From Cyanobium sp. NIES-981 (GTDB taxonomy: Bacteria > Cyanobacteriota > Cyanobacteriia > PCC-6307 > Cyanobiaceae), in the NCBI GenBank assembly GCA_945877595.1, contig CAMDVN010000008.1, forward strand, positions 1 to 62,888: a stretch of DNA of 62,888 bases, read 5' to 3'. Every line of letters starts with the position of its first letter. Within the stretch, counting starts at the first letter, position 1. Made by a program: the position numbers and the translations under genes. Below are positions 1 through 9,306 of this stretch, in pieces. The notes beneath the pieces were generated by a model. The model did not search any database, was not told the origin of the DNA, and saw only the letters and a list, made by a program, of their open reading frames with translations.

Positions 1-168
1 CATGCGGCCGTTGAGCTTTTCAGCACGCTCATGGAAACCCCAGCCGCTATCGGGGCTTACCACTTCCATGCGAGGTTCGGTGGCGAAAGCGTTGAGACGG
101 CCGCCGTCTTCGGTGGTGACGGTGGCGCCGCGAATGGTGCCGGGAGCAGAGGTGGTGGCTTGGGTCAG
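1..168 (-). CDS. High-light-inducible protein (Hli/Scp), C-terminus beyond window
   Basis: Only the first 56 codons lie in the window. The reading ends in the Hli signature GWGFHERAEKLNGRM, the start of the single chlorophyll-binding helix (E and N/R ligands) of the light-harvesting-like family, which protects photosystems in thylakoids under high light. Before it is a soluble N-terminus of about 40 residues (GTIRGATVTTEDGGRLNAF). No ATG, GTG or TTG fits well. The frame is open upstream, but a promoter-like element sits there. I place the start at a CTG codon (166-168, giving M/L-T-Q-A-T-T-S). It lies 27 nt downstream of an HLR1-like half-site, the same spacing as at the second hli gene in the window. 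The alternative is TTG at 205-207. The family call is firm; the start is inferred. Confidence 0.82.
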   Translation of the reverse strand, partial: MTQATTSAPGTIRGATVTTEDGGRLNAFATEPRMEVVSPDSGWGFHERAEKLNGRM

Positions 169-195
169 GGCTAGGAATTGCGAAGTGTTACGGGA

Positions 196-203
196 ATTGT
201 AAC
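196..203 (-). promoter_or_regulatory. HLR1-like half-site upstream of hli
   Basis: Read on the minus strand this is GTTACAAT. It matches the half-site of the HLR1 element bound by RpaB in cyanobacterial high-light promoters (consensus half KTTACAWW). A degenerate second copy, GTAACACT, follows four bases later. It may also overlap a -10 hexamer (TACAAT). It lies 27 nt before the proposed CTG start. Confidence 0.45.
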
Positions 204-354
204 GCAATATTTCTGGATTGGCGCGGTTCTGGGGTTGGTCTGCCAGTGCCGGCGGTTGGCGTGGGGTGGTTGGCGCGGGGTGGCTGGCTTGGGCTGAAGA
301 GGTTTTTCGGGCCTGGTGCGGGTGGGATCGAGGTCTCAACGCATCAGGGCGCGA

Positions 355-999
355 TCAGTGGAGGCGTTTCAGGCAGAGCTCTTCAAAGGCTGGACGCAGC
401 AGGTAGGGATAGTCACCCACCCAGAGCTTCAGCTGGGGCAGCCAGGCATCGCTAATCGTCCCAATGCGGGAAAAATCCTTGCGCTCGCTGAGGACCAACA
501 GTCTGACCACCGTGCCGCGGCGGATCTGTTGGTGTTTTTTCTCAAAAGGAAAGCGCAATTGCCCCAGGTAGCCGTCTTCGTCTTCGAGCTCAAGGCTCAG
601 CCAGGTGCGCCGGTTCTCGACCATTTCAAGGCGCCCACTCTTATCGGCCTGTTCGCGGCGCTCTTCGACCACCTCGCGGGTCTCGAGGTTGGCAACCTGG
701 CCTTCAAAAATGGCCGCGGCCGGGTAGCGCCTCAGGACAGCGTTTTTTCGGCCGGCTTCGATGATCGGGCCCCAAAGCAGATACAGCAGGAACACGAAAC
801 CCACCACTAACCACACCGGCCCCCATCGACTGGAGAACTGGCTTTGGCTGATCAGGAGCGAGAGCACCCCGCCGATCACGGCAATCAGCACCCGTTGCAG
901 AATTTTGCGGGGATTGCCTGTGCAGGCATTGAACTGGGGCCCCGTGGCCACTGCAGGGATCAGACGGAACAGTTCACCGGGACGCAGCGGGATCAACAT
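355..999 (-). CDS. Conserved cyanobacterial membrane protein of unknown function
   Basis: 214 residues. There is a short cytoplasmic N-terminus, then two closely spaced hydrophobic segments (about residues 36-52 and 59-78) separated by a QSQFSSRWG turn. A soluble C-terminal domain follows, rich in charged residues (EVVEERREQADKSGRLEMVENRRTW) and ending with a predicted beta-rich part. I recognise the layout as that of a cyanobacterial family sometimes mislabelled as a phosphate ABC transporter permease; nothing here supports transport. It starts with ATG and lies downstream of dapB on the same strand with a strong hairpin between them, so it is probably transcribed separately. Confidence 0.8.
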   Translation of the reverse strand: MLIPLRPGELFRLIPAVATGPQFNACTGNPRKILQRVLIAVIGGVLSLLISQSQFSSRWGPVWLVVGFVFLLYLLWGPIIEAGRKNAVLRRYPAAAIFEGQVANLETREVVEERREQADKSGRLEMVENRRTWLSLELEDEDGYLGQLRFPFEKKHQQIRRGTVVRLLVLSERKDFSRIGTISDAWLPQLKLWVGDYPYLLRPAFEELCLKRLH

Positions 1000-1023
1000 G
1001 GGATTGAGGGTGTCGCGGATGGT

Positions 1024-1062
1024 GGGTCTGGCCCTTGCAGCCCAGGGGCAAGGGCCAGACCC
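1024..1062 (-). terminator. 15-bp perfect hairpin between dapB and the membrane-protein gene
   Basis: GGGTCTGGCCCTTGC (1024-1038) is exactly complementary to 1048-1062, with a 9-nt loop. It lies 36 nt beyond the dapB stop. No T-run follows on either strand, so it may be a factor-assisted terminator or an RNA-stabilising stem rather than a classic intrinsic terminator. Confidence 0.5.
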
Positions 1063-1098
1063 GAGGCCGAGCCAATTTGGACCGCTAGCTAAGCCAGC

Positions 1099-1962
1099 TC
1101 AGAGCAGGCGCTCCAGGCCATAGACCAGTCCTTGGAGCTGGCGGACGCGGCGAGTGGCAAGCAGCACCCCCGGCATGTAGGCGCTGCGATCGATCGTGTC
1201 GTGACGCAGGGTGTAGGTCTCGCCTTGCGCACCAAACATCACCTCCTGGTGGGCCACCAGTCCTGGCAGGCGCACGGAATGGAGCCGCAAGCCGCTTTCA
1301 CGCAGGCCGCCGCGGCAGCCGGCCAGGCTCTCGTGCTCTTCGAGCTGGGGGGGGTTAAAAGTCTTGCCCAGGTCTTCCATCAATTCGGCGGTTTTGATGC
1401 AGGTGCCGCTGGGGGCGTCGGCCTTGCGGTTGTGGTGCAGCTCCGTGAGCTCGGCAAAGTCATAGAAGCGGGCCGCCGCCGCTGCTGCCTGTTGCAGCAG
1501 CACCATGCCCACCGAGAAATTGGGGATGACGGCGCCCCCCATCGAAGCTTTTTCGGCAAAGGTGGCCAGCTCGGCCAGCTGTGCGGGCGCCAGGCCCGTG
1601 GTGCCAATCACGGGATGAACTCCATAGGCGATCGCACCGCGGGTGTGCTCGTAGACCACGCTCGGATGGGTGAAATCCACCAGCACGGCTCCCCCGCCGG
1701 GACCACTGTGGCGGGCGTTCTGGCTGGCCAGGCAGAGGGCCCCTTCGAAATCGGCCGTGATCGCCACCTCGAGCTCGCCGAGGCCCAGCTCGAGACCCAG
1801 ATCAGCCCCCTCTTTGCCGGCGGTGGTGTCGATGGCCCCGACCAAGGTGCAGTCGGGGGCGGCCAGTACCGCCTTCACCACCTCGGCGCCCATGCGGCCC
1901 AGGACACCGGCCACCACCACAGGAATCGGGCTTGGGGCGTGCTGTTCAGGGATCAGGGTCAT
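1099..1962 (-). CDS. dapB: 4-hydroxy-tetrahydrodipicolinate reductase
   Basis: 287 residues, close to the usual 270. It catalyses the second committed step of lysine/diaminopimelate synthesis, reducing the DapA product with NAD(P)H in the cytoplasm. Visible motifs are the N-terminal nucleotide-binding loop [10 protein letters not shown] (about residues 19-28), [10 protein letters not shown] in the middle, and the substrate-site stretch [14 protein letters not shown] with the conserved catalytic HH and K plus the SGT substrate loop. The C-terminus keeps the [16 protein letters not shown] stretch of the family. The ATG start is preceded by a 127-nt spacer shared with divergent chlH, so the two promoters lie back to back. 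Confidence 0.96.
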   Translation of the reverse strand: MTLIPEQHAPSPIPVVVAGVLGRMGAEVVKAVLAAPDCTLVGAIDTTAGKEGADLGLELGLGELEVAITADFEGALCLASQNARHSGPGGGAVLVDFTHPSVVYEHTRGAIAYGVHPVIGTTGLAPAQLAELATFAEKASMGGAVIPNFSVGMVLLQQAAAAAARFYDFAELTELHHNRKADAPSGTCIKTAELMEDLGKTFNPPQLEEHESLAGCRGGLRESGLRLHSVRLPGLVAHQEVMFGAQGETYTLRHDTIDRSAYMPGVLLATRRVRQLQGLVYGLERLL

Positions 1963-2089
1963 GGTGGGAGGGGGTCACAACCAGGGCATTGGGCCGAGCC
2001 TATGGGGCCGGCCTGTAAAGGCTTGCCAGCAGCTGTCGCGTCTTGGCTGGGCTGTTCGTAGGCTGCTTCACATTGCTCAATCTGCCCAC

Positions 2090-5000
2090 ATGTTCACGCA
2101 GGTCCGTTCCGCCAACCGTCGGGTTAGCCCTTCGGCCTCCCATGCGGGCACGGTCATGAAGGCCGTGTATGTGGTGCTGGAGCCCCAATACCAGAACTCA
2201 CTCACCCAGGCCGCCACGTCGCTCAACGACCAGAATGGTCCGCTGGCCATTGATCTGAGCGGCTACCTGATCGAGGAGCTCCGCGATCCCCAGAATTACG
2301 CCGATTTTTGCGCCGATGTGGCGGCGGCCGACGTCTTTATTGCCTCGCTGATCTTCATTGAAGATCTGGCCCAAAAGGTGTTTGAGGCGGTGGCCCCCCA
2401 TCGCGACCGGCTCAAGGCGGCAGTGGTCTTCCCCTCGATGCCAGAGGTGATGCGCCTCAACAAGCTGGGCACCTTCTCGATGGCCCAGCTGGGCCAGAGC
2501 AAGAGTGCCATTGCCAGCTTCATGAAGAAGCGCAAGGAAGCGGGTGGTGCTGGCTTCCAAGACGCGATGTTGAAATTGCTCAACACGCTTCCCACGGTTC
2601 TCAAGTATTTGCCGGTGGAGAAAGCGCAGGATGCGCGCTCGTTCATGCTCAGTTTTCAATACTGGCTGGGCGGCACTCCCGACAACCTGCGCAACTTCCT
2701 GTTGATGCTGGCTGACAAGTACGTGTTCCCCAGGGGCGATGCCGATCGACCCGAGGTCTTGGTTGCTGACCCGGTTGTGTTTCCCGACCTGGGGATCTGG
2801 CATCCCCTGGCACCGGCAATGTTTGAGGATCTCAAGGAGTATCTCAACTGGACCGCTAGCCGCAGTGATCTCTCCGAGGCTGCTCGCAAGGGGCCAGTGA
2901 TTGGTCTGGTGTTGCAGCGGAGTCACATCGTCACGGGTGATGAGGCCCACTATGTGGCTGTGATCCAGGAGATGGAGTATCGCGGCGCCACCGTGATACC
3001 GGTGTTTTGTGGTGGTCTTGACTTCACCAGGCCCGTTAATGCGTTCTTCAACGACCCGATCAACCCCGATATCCCCCTCGTTGATGGGGTGGTGAGCCTT
3101 ACAGGATTTGCTCTGGTGGGTGGCCCGGCTCGCCAAGATCATCCCAAGGCGATTGAGGTTTTGAAGAAGCTCAATCGCCCCTACATGGTGGCGCTACCTC
3201 TGGTGTTCCAGACCACCCAAGAGTGGGAGGCGAGCGACCTGGGGTTGCACCCTGTGCAGGTGGCGCTGCAGATCGCCATTCCCGAGCTCGACGGAGCGAT
3301 TGAGCCGATTGTGCTCAGTGGCCGCGACGATGCCACCGGCAAGGCCCATACCCTGCAGGACCGGGTTGACGCGATTGCCGAGCGGGCCATCCGCTGGGCC
3401 TCGCTGCGCCTCAAACCTCGCGCCGAGAAGAAGCTGGCGATCACGGTGTTCAGCTTCCCGCCCGACAAGGGCAACGTGGGCACTGCCGCCTATCTCGATG
3501 TGTTCGGTTCGATTTACCGGGTGCTCGAGGAGATGAAAGCCAAGGGTTACAGCATTACCGACATGCCGCGGGATTCCAAAGCGCTCATGGAGGCCGTGTT
3601 GAAGGACCCTGAAGCGCTCGAGGGCGCGCCGGAGTTGGCGATTGCTCACCGCATGAGCGTGGAGGAGTACGAGCGGCTCACCCCCTATTCAGAGCGGCTT
3701 GAGGAGAACTGGGGCAAGCCCCCCGGCAACCTCAACTCCGACGGCACCAACCTGCTGATCTTTGGGCGCCACTTCGGCAATGTGTTTGTGGGCGTGCAGC
3801 CCACCTTCGGCTACGAGGGTGATCCGATGCGCTTGCTGTATTCACGCAGTGCCAGCCCGCACCACGGTTTTGCTGCTTATTACACCTATCTCGAGAAGGT
3901 GTGGGGTGCCGATGCCGTGCTGCATTTCGGCACCCACGGCTCGCTTGAGTTCATGCCCGGAAAGCAGATGGGCATGAGCGAAAGCTGCTATCCCGACTCG
4001 CTGATCGGGTCCCTTCCCAACCTCTATTACTACGCCGCCAACAATCCTTCGGAGGCCACGATCGCCAAGCGTCGCGGCTATGCCTCCACGATCAGCTACC
4101 TGACGCCCCCAGCTGAAAATGCTGGTCTTTATAAAGGCCTCAAGGAGTTGGGCGAACTGGTGGGTAGCTACCAGCAATTGCGTGAAAGCAGCCGCGGGGT
4201 TCAGATCGTTAATGCGATTGTGGAAACGGCCCGTCTTTGCAACCTTGACAAAGATGTCACCCTGCCCGAGGTCGATGGCTCTGAGCTCGATCTGGATGGC
4301 CGTGATGGCGTGGTGGGGGCGGTCTACCGCCAGCTGATGGAAATCGAGAGTCGGCTGCTGCCCTGCGGCCTGCACACGATCGGCAAGCCCCCCACGGCCG
4401 AAGAAGCGATTGCCACCCTGGTCAACATTGCGGCGCTCGAGCGAGAGGAGGACGGTTTGCGATCGCTGCCGGCCCTGTTGGCCGAAAGCAGGGGCCGCAC
4501 CATCGGCGATATCTACAAAGGCAACGACGAGGGTGTCCTCGCTGATGTGGAGCTGAACTGCACGATCACCGAGGTGAGCCGTGCCGCGGTGGGGGCGATG
4601 GTGAAAGCTGTGACCGGTGCCGATGGCCGGGTCACCCTGCGCCAGAATTTTGCCTGGTTGTTCCAGTTGCTGGAGCGTTTTGGCTTCCAATTCCCCAGTC
4701 CTTGGCTGAGCGCCTGCCGCTCGGCTGGCTTTGCTGCTGTGGATCAGGCCGAGCTCGACAAGCTGTTTGCCTATCTGCGCTTTTGCCTCGAGCAGATTTG
4801 CGCCGATATGGAGATGCAAAGCCTGCTCAAGGCCCTCGATGGTGAATACGTGCTGCCGGGGCCTGGCGGCGACCCGATCCGCAATCCCGGTGTTTTGCCC
4901 AGCGGTAAAAACATCCACGCCCTTGACCCCCAGTCGATTCCCACCCGCGCCGCGATTGCTGCTGCCAAGGTGGTGGTTGACCGCTTGATCGAGCGCCAGA

Positions 5001-6094
5001 AGCTCGAGCAGGGCAGTTGGCCTGAAACCATTGCGTGTGTTCTCTGGGGTACCGACAACATCAAGACCTACGGAGAATCGCTCGCTCAGATTCTCTGGTT
5101 CATTGGCGTTCGTCCTGTGCCCGACTCTTTGGGGCGTGTTAACAAGCTTGAGCTGATTTCCCTCGAGGAGCTCGGTCGGCCCCGGATTGATGTGGTGGTC
5201 AATTGCAGCGGCGTGTTTAGGGATCTGTTCATCAACCAGATGGGCCTGATCGATCAGGGCGTCAAGATGGCTGCCGAGGCTGATGAGCCTCTGGAGATGA
5301 ACTTTGTGCGCATGCACAGTCTTGAGCAGGCCGAAGCCCAGGGCGTGTCCCTGCGCGACGCTGCGACTCGCGTGTTTTCAAACGCCAGCGGGAGCTATAG
5401 CTCCAATGTAAACTTAGCAGTTGAGAATAGCACCTGGGAGGAAGAGAATGAATTGCAAGAGATGTATCTTTCTCGCAAGACTTTTGCCTTTAATGCAGAC
5501 AATCCTGGTGAAATGAATCAGAATCGCGAGGTGTTTGAGTCGGCGATGAAAACTGCTGATGTCACCTTCCAGAACCTGGATTCAGCTGAAATCTCACTCA
5601 CCGATGTGAGCCACTACTTCGACAGCGACCCCACCAAGCTCATTGCTGGATTGCGCGATGATGGCAAGGCTCCTGCCAGTTATATCGCGGATACAACAAC
5701 CGCCAATGCCCAGGTGCGCTCGCTGAGCGAAACCATCCGCCTTGATTCTCGCACCAAGCTGCTCAACCCCAAGTGGTATGAGGGCATGCTCAATTCGGGT
5801 TATGAGGGAGTGCGTGAGGTGGCCAAGCGCCTTAATTTCACCCTTGGTTGGAGTGCCACCAGTGGTGCCGTTGATAACTTCGTCTACGAAGAAGCCAACG
5901 ACACTTTCATCAACGATCCGGAGATGCGCAAGCGGCTGATGGAGCTCAATCCCCACAGCTTCCGTCGCATTGTGGGCACCTTGTTGGAAGTGAACGGCCG
6001 CGGCTACTGGGAAACCAGCGATGAAAATATCGCCCAGCTTCAGGAGATCTATCAGGAGATCGAAGACCGTATTGAGGGGGTCGTCAAAGACTGA
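2090..6094 (+). CDS. chlH: Magnesium chelatase subunit H
   Basis: 1334 residues, matching cyanobacterial ChlH. ChlH binds protoporphyrin IX and, with ChlI and ChlD, inserts Mg2+ using ATP in the first committed step of chlorophyll synthesis. The frame is open far upstream, but ChlH homology starts around [11 protein letters not shown], followed by [20 protein letters not shown]. Family landmarks are [71 protein letters not shown] and the C-terminal [17 protein letters not shown]. It stands alone between divergent dapB and a convergent lipase-like gene. No frameshift or truncation is visible. The 5390-5540 stretch has lower GC and looser codon use than the rest, which may only reflect a variable loop. 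Confidence 0.98.
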   Translation: MFTQVRSANRRVSPSASHAGTVMKAVYVVLEPQYQNSLTQAATSLNDQNGPLAIDLSGYLIEELRDPQNYADFCADVAAADVFIASLIFIEDLAQKVFEAVAPHRDRLKAAVVFPSMPEVMRLNKLGTFSMAQLGQSKSAIASFMKKRKEAGGAGFQDAMLKLLNTLPTVLKYLPVEKAQDARSFMLSFQYWLGGTPDNLRNFLLMLADKYVFPRGDADRPEVLVADPVVFPDLGIWHPLAPAMFEDLKEYLNWTASRSDLSEAARKGPVIGLVLQRSHIVTGDEAHYVAVIQEMEYRGATVIPVFCGGLDFTRPVNAFFNDPINPDIPLVDGVVSLTGFALVGGPARQDHPKAIEVLKKLNRPYMVALPLVFQTTQEWEASDLGLHPVQVALQIAIPELDGAIEPIVLSGRDDATGKAHTLQDRVDAIAERAIRWASLRLKPRAEKKLAITVFSFPPDKGNVGTAAYLDVFGSIYRVLEEMKAKGYSITDMPRDSKALMEAVLKDPEALEGAPELAIAHRMSVEEYERLTPYSERLEENWGKPPGNLNSDGTNLLIFGRHFGNVFVGVQPTFGYEGDPMRLLYSRSASPHHGFAAYYTYLEKVWGADAVLHFGTHGSLEFMPGKQMGMSESCYPDSLIGSLPNLYYYAANNPSEATIAKRRGYASTISYLTPPAENAGLYKGLKELGELVGSYQQLRESSRGVQIVNAIVETARLCNLDKDVTLPEVDGSELDLDGRDGVVGAVYRQLMEIESRLLPCGLHTIGKPPTAEEAIATLVNIAALEREEDGLRSLPALLAESRGRTIGDIYKGNDEGVLADVELNCTITEVSRAAVGAMVKAVTGADGRVTLRQNFAWLFQLLERFGFQFPSPWLSACRSAGFAAVDQAELDKLFAYLRFCLEQICADMEMQSLLKALDGEYVLPGPGGDPIRNPGVLPSGKNIHALDPQSIPTRAAIAAAKVVVDRLIERQKLEQGSWPETIACVLWGTDNIKTYGESLAQILWFIGVRPVPDSLGRVNKLELISLEELGRPRIDVVVNCSGVFRDLFINQMGLIDQGVKMAAEADEPLEMNFVRMHSLEQAEAQGVSLRDAATRVFSNASGSYSSNVNLAVENSTWEEENELQEMYLSRKTFAFNADNPGEMNQNREVFESAMKTADVTFQNLDSAEISLTDVSHYFDSDPTKLIAGLRDDGKAPASYIADTTTANAQVRSLSETIRLDSRTKLLNPKWYEGMLNSGYEGVREVAKRLNFTLGWSATSGAVDNFVYEEANDTFINDPEMRKRLMELNPHSFRRIVGTLLEVNGRGYWETSDENIAQLQEIYQEIEDRIEGVVKD

Positions 6095-6099
6095 CGGAG

Positions 6100-6140
6100 T
6101 TAATCTCTTTTTTCGCAGCCCGTGGCTGATTAAAGATTAA
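6100..6140. terminator. Possible bidirectional terminator between chlH and the lipase-like gene
   Basis: TTAATCT (6100-6106) pairs with AGATTAA (6134-6140), and an inner CAGCC/GGCTG stem lies at 6116-6128. A T-rich tract (TCTTTTTT) lies within the left arm. The two genes converge here and overlap the element. The stem is weak. Confidence 0.35.
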
Positions 6141-7216
6141 GAGGGCTTGTCGCTACAGCCTTGACGATTTGGCTTCGTCAATGCGATGTCTGCTTCGTCG
6201 ATGGCCTGATTAACTCTGTCTAGGGCAGCTGTGTTCCAGGTGAGAGAGGTTTGCCATGGGGCAGAAATTTTGTCTGAAACGAAGATGCTGTGGGTCAATG
6301 GTCCTTGCCAACAGGTGCGGTGGGGAATGACCGCGTCGGTGACTCCTTCGGCCCAAGCGCTATAGCGGGAGGTGATCCCGTCATAGGGCCACATGCGTGG
6401 ATCACCGGCGTTGTCACTGAAATAGTTGCCCGCCATCAGTGTGATGGGGATGCCGTTGAGATAGCCAGCCTGGGCCGCATTCCAGCCCCAGGATCCTGAG
6501 GGTGCTGCTGTCGCAACTCCTTTGCCGTCGAGGTACTTGAAGGTGTTTTCTCGATTGAGACCGAGGTCGTAATTGGCAGCAAACTGGACCCAGCCAGTAT
6601 TGAACGTTTCACAAAAAGAATTGCTTTTGCAGTCGGCCAGGTTGAACTCACCCCAGGTGAAGCTGCCGGGCACCGATCCGTTGTTGGGCGTGCCCAGCAT
6701 TGTGATTGAGCGGATGCTCAGCGCAGACTTGGTCTGCCGCAGGATGCGGGTGGCGGCTCGGCTGTACAAACCGCCGTTGGAATGGCCGACTAGGTCCACT
6801 TGGGTGATCTTTTCGGTGTCGTGCAGATGGTTGAGAAAGCGGGCCAGCTTTTCACCTGACGCGTCGATGTCACCGAGGGTCATGATGGTGAGGTGCTCTG
6901 GCAGAGCCGGCGGGCAATCGCCAAAGGCTCCAAACGATTGTGGATCGGGCTCGCTGACTGATCCCCATGGCATTCCAGCTGGAGCTGTGTAGACCCTCTT
7001 GCCCTTGGCCAAGAGAGCTGTCCGTAGTGCCGTGGCCGTGTTGCCTGCTGCCAGACCGCGCTTACAGGCTTGGGTTGGTGTTGTGAACGGCGTCACCGAG
7101 CCCCCCCCCGACACAATCACCACAGCACTTTTCCCTGGGTTGGGACGGGCGCTGGTGTGGCCTGATTCGACCAAAAGCGTCAACAGGCCCAATCCGATGG
7201 CGAGGGGAAGGCGCAC
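6137..7216 (-). CDS. Secreted alpha/beta-hydrolase, lipase-like
   Basis: About 359 residues. The N-terminus (RLPLAIGLGLLTLL, then a HTSA-type cleavage region) looks like a Sec signal peptide. The mature protein has GHSNGG (GxSxG nucleophile elbow) just after VDLVGHSNGGLYSRAA, followed by TMLGTPNNGSVPGS, as in triacylglycerol lipases and related PGAP1-like hydrolases. Late DAVIPHRTCW and LTHSIFVS offer acid and histidine candidates for the triad. Several cysteines suggest disulfides. The start is GTG at 7214-7216; TTG two codons upstream also fits. It is probably an extracytoplasmic esterase or lipase; the substrate is unknown. It is convergent with chlH and shows no operon partner. Confidence 0.75.
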   Translation of the reverse strand: MRLPLAIGLGLLTLLVESGHTSARPNPGKSAVVIVSGGGSVTPFTTPTQACKRGLAAGNTATALRTALLAKGKRVYTAPAGMPWGSVSEPDPQSFGAFGDCPPALPEHLTIMTLGDIDASGEKLARFLNHLHDTEKITQVDLVGHSNGGLYSRAATRILRQTKSALSIRSITMLGTPNNGSVPGSFTWGEFNLADCKSNSFCETFNTGWVQFAANYDLGLNRENTFKYLDGKGVATAAPSGSWGWNAAQAGYLNGIPITLMAGNYFSDNAGDPRMWPYDGITSRYSAWAEGVTDAVIPHRTCWQGPLTHSIFVSDKISAPWQTSLTWNTAALDRVNQAIDEADIALTKPNRQGCSDKPS

Positions 7217-7359
7217 GGCCAATGTTTGTCAGATTGTTGGACGGTAGGAGCGCTTGCGTCGTTGGGTTTGCCGCGTCCAAGGCTGTTGCGAGGCCAACGC
7301 CCGCCTGACCCGGCTCACCGGCTGTCTATCCCAACGACGCTCCCAGCAGCGAAGGGGGA

Positions 7360-8268
7360 TCAGGTCCCAGCCATGATGGCGTTCGTCATGCGAGCCACTT
7401 GGGTGATCGGGCCCACATCGTGCACCCGCAACACTCGGGCCCCTGAGGCCACGGCCAACGCACAGACGGCCGCGGTGCCCCACAGGCGACTGCGGGGGCG
7501 TGGTTCGTGGAGCACGGCTCCGATGAACCGTTTGCGTGAGGGCCCCACCACGACGGGATAGGGGAGGTCTGGCTGGCCGGGTTCACCCTGGATGAGCTGG
7601 GGGAGCCGGCGCAGTAGCTCCAGGTTTTGTGAGGTGGTCTTGGCAAAGCCAAGGCCTGGATCCCAGAGGATCTGTTCTGGTTGTACACCTGCTGCCAGAG
7701 CAGCATCGGTGGCCGTGAGCAGTTCGCTGCGCACCTCGACTAGCACGTCGTCATAGACAGCCCGTTCATCCATGCCCTGGCTGGTACCGCGGCTGTGCAT
7801 GAGCACGTAGGGGCAGCCTGCGCGGGCGATCAGCGGCAGCATCGCCGGATCCCGGAGGCTGCAACCTGGTGCCTCGGGGCTGTGATTCGCTCCCCGCACG
7901 TCGTTAATCCAGTCGGCACCGTGGGCCAGGGCGGCTGCGGCTACGGACGCTTCAAAGCTATCGATCGAGATCAGCAGCCCGGGGTAATCGCTGCGCAGGG
8001 GATGCAGGGCCTCCAGGGCCGGCAGCACGCGCCTGAGTTCCTCATCGGGGCCCACCATGGTTGCGCCGGGTCGGGTGCTCTGGCCACCGAGATCAAGCAC
8101 CTGAGCACCCTGGTGCACCATGCGGCGAGCCTGGACGACTACGGCATCAGGGTTGGTGAGCCGACCACCGTCGCTGAAGGAATCAGGGGTGAGGTTGAGT
8201 ACCCCCATCACCAGTGGCCCAGCCAAGAGTGGCCCAGCCGGGATCAGTGGCCTGCCTTCGAAGCTCAA
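7360..8268 (-). CDS. folP: Dihydropteroate synthase
   Basis: 302 residues. It condenses p-aminobenzoate with 6-hydroxymethyl-7,8-dihydropterin diphosphate in folate synthesis. Signatures are [15 protein letters not shown] near the N-terminus, [12 protein letters not shown] (usually GGES, here GGQS), [36 protein letters not shown] and a C-terminal RVHDVGP. The GGES-to-GGQS change is the only deviation I see. Its ATG overlaps the tpiA stop by four bases (ATGA), so the two are translationally coupled. Confidence 0.96.
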   Translation of the reverse strand: MSFEGRPLIPAGPLLAGPLVMGVLNLTPDSFSDGGRLTNPDAVVVQARRMVHQGAQVLDLGGQSTRPGATMVGPDEELRRVLPALEALHPLRSDYPGLLISIDSFEASVAAAALAHGADWINDVRGANHSPEAPGCSLRDPAMLPLIARAGCPYVLMHSRGTSQGMDERAVYDDVLVEVRSELLTATDAALAAGVQPEQILWDPGLGFAKTTSQNLELLRRLPQLIQGEPGQPDLPYPVVVGPSRKRFIGAVLHEPRPRSRLWGTAAVCALAVASGARVLRVHDVGPITQVARMTNAIMAGT

Positions 8269-9005
8269 ACAGGTGCAGGGACCTGGTAGTTGGCGATGCG
8301 GCCAAAGCCGACCGGATCGAGCGAGGCGCCACCCACAAGCACCCCATCAATCTCGCTCTGGGCCATCAGACCATCAATGGTGGCGGCATTCACCGAGCCG
8401 CCGTATTGCACGGTCACGTTGGGGTTACCGACCCAGCCGCGGATTAGGCCGCAGATGCGGTTGGCCTCATCGGCCGCGCAGGTCATCCCGGTGCCGATTG
8501 CCCAGATCGGCTCATAGGCCACGATCAGATGGGTGGGATCGACGTCTTCAAGCCCCTGCTCGATCTGGCGGTGGATCACGCGTTCGGTTTCGCCGGCCTC
8601 CCGCTGGTCGAGGCTCTCGCCCACGCAGAGGATCGGAATCAAGCCATGGCGCTGGGCAGTGCGGGCGCGCAGGTTGATCTGCTCGTCGGTTTCGCTGTAG
8701 TACTTGCGGGGTTCGCTGTGGCCCACGATTGCGTGGGAGACGCCGTGCTCGAGCAGCATCGGCGCCGACACCATGCCGGTGTAGGCCCCCTTTTCCTCCC
8801 AGTGCACGTTTTGGCCGGCAATCTCCACACCTGCACCCTCCAGGTGGCGGCAGAGGGTAGGGATGGCGGTGAAGGGTGGTGCGATCACGATCTGCCGGTC
8901 AGCCGGCAGATCGGCGATCAGGGGGCGAAATGCAGCCGCAAACGTGCGCGTCTCAGCGCAGGTCATGTGCATCTTCCAGTTGCCAGCGATCACGGCCTTG
9001 CGCAC
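8265..9005 (-). CDS. tpiA: Triosephosphate isomerase
   Basis: 246 residues, normal length. It interconverts dihydroxyacetone phosphate and glyceraldehyde 3-phosphate in glycolysis and the Calvin cycle. Catalytic elements are all present: AGNWKMH (Asn/Lys), AIVGHSEPR (catalytic His; normally GHSERR, here GHSEPR), [12 protein letters not shown] (catalytic Glu and loop 6) and [10 protein letters not shown] phosphate binding. It overlaps folP by four bases, the tpiA-folP order seen in picocyanobacteria. Confidence 0.97.
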   Translation of the reverse strand: MRKAVIAGNWKMHMTCAETRTFAAAFRPLIADLPADRQIVIAPPFTAIPTLCRHLEGAGVEIAGQNVHWEEKGAYTGMVSAPMLLEHGVSHAIVGHSEPRKYYSETDEQINLRARTAQRHGLIPILCVGESLDQREAGETERVIHRQIEQGLEDVDPTHLIVAYEPIWAIGTGMTCAADEANRICGLIRGWVGNPNVTVQYGGSVNAATIDGLMAQSEIDGVLVGGASLDPVGFGRIANYQVPAPV

Positions 9006-9096
9006 CGATCACCTCATGTGAGCTGAAGAAAACCTAAGTGGCCGCCTCCCCCTCAACCCGGAATCCGATTGGGCCCGCGGCCCAGAGGCGGGTCCG

Positions 9097-9285
9097 CTAC
9101 GGGGCTGGTGGCATCACCAGAAGCTCGCGCCCGTCGATCTCGACCGCATCGCCGGTGTTGAGCTGGCGCCCGCGCCGGGTTTCAACGATCCCGTTGACCC
9201 TCACCTCACCGGCCTGGATGCGCTGCTTGGCCTCCCCGCCGGTGGCCGCCAGGCCCTCCCACTTGAGGAATTGATCCAGTTTCAT
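9097..9285 (-). CDS. Small S4-domain RNA-binding protein
   Basis: 62 residues: essentially one S4 fold. MKLDQFLKWEGLAATGGEAKQRIQAGEV is the S4 helix pair, then the RVNGIVETRRGRQL beta element typical of YaaA/RlbA-type proteins that bind structured rRNA or tRNA. The frame is open for 700 codons upstream, but that part is antisense to the ABC exporter and is not coding. I start at the ATG where S4 homology begins. The start lies 21 nt from the divergent exporter start, so the two share a very short promoter region. Confidence 0.85.
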   Translation of the reverse strand: MKLDQFLKWEGLAATGGEAKQRIQAGEVRVNGIVETRRGRQLNTGDAVEIDGRELLVMPPAP

Positions 9286-9306
9286 AGCGGGTCTTAGCTT
9301 GCCCTG

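Noticed and set aside
3842-5317. 491-codon antisense frame inside chlH
   Set aside because: ChlH is continuous on the other strand; the antisense translation has no recognisable domain and shadow composition.
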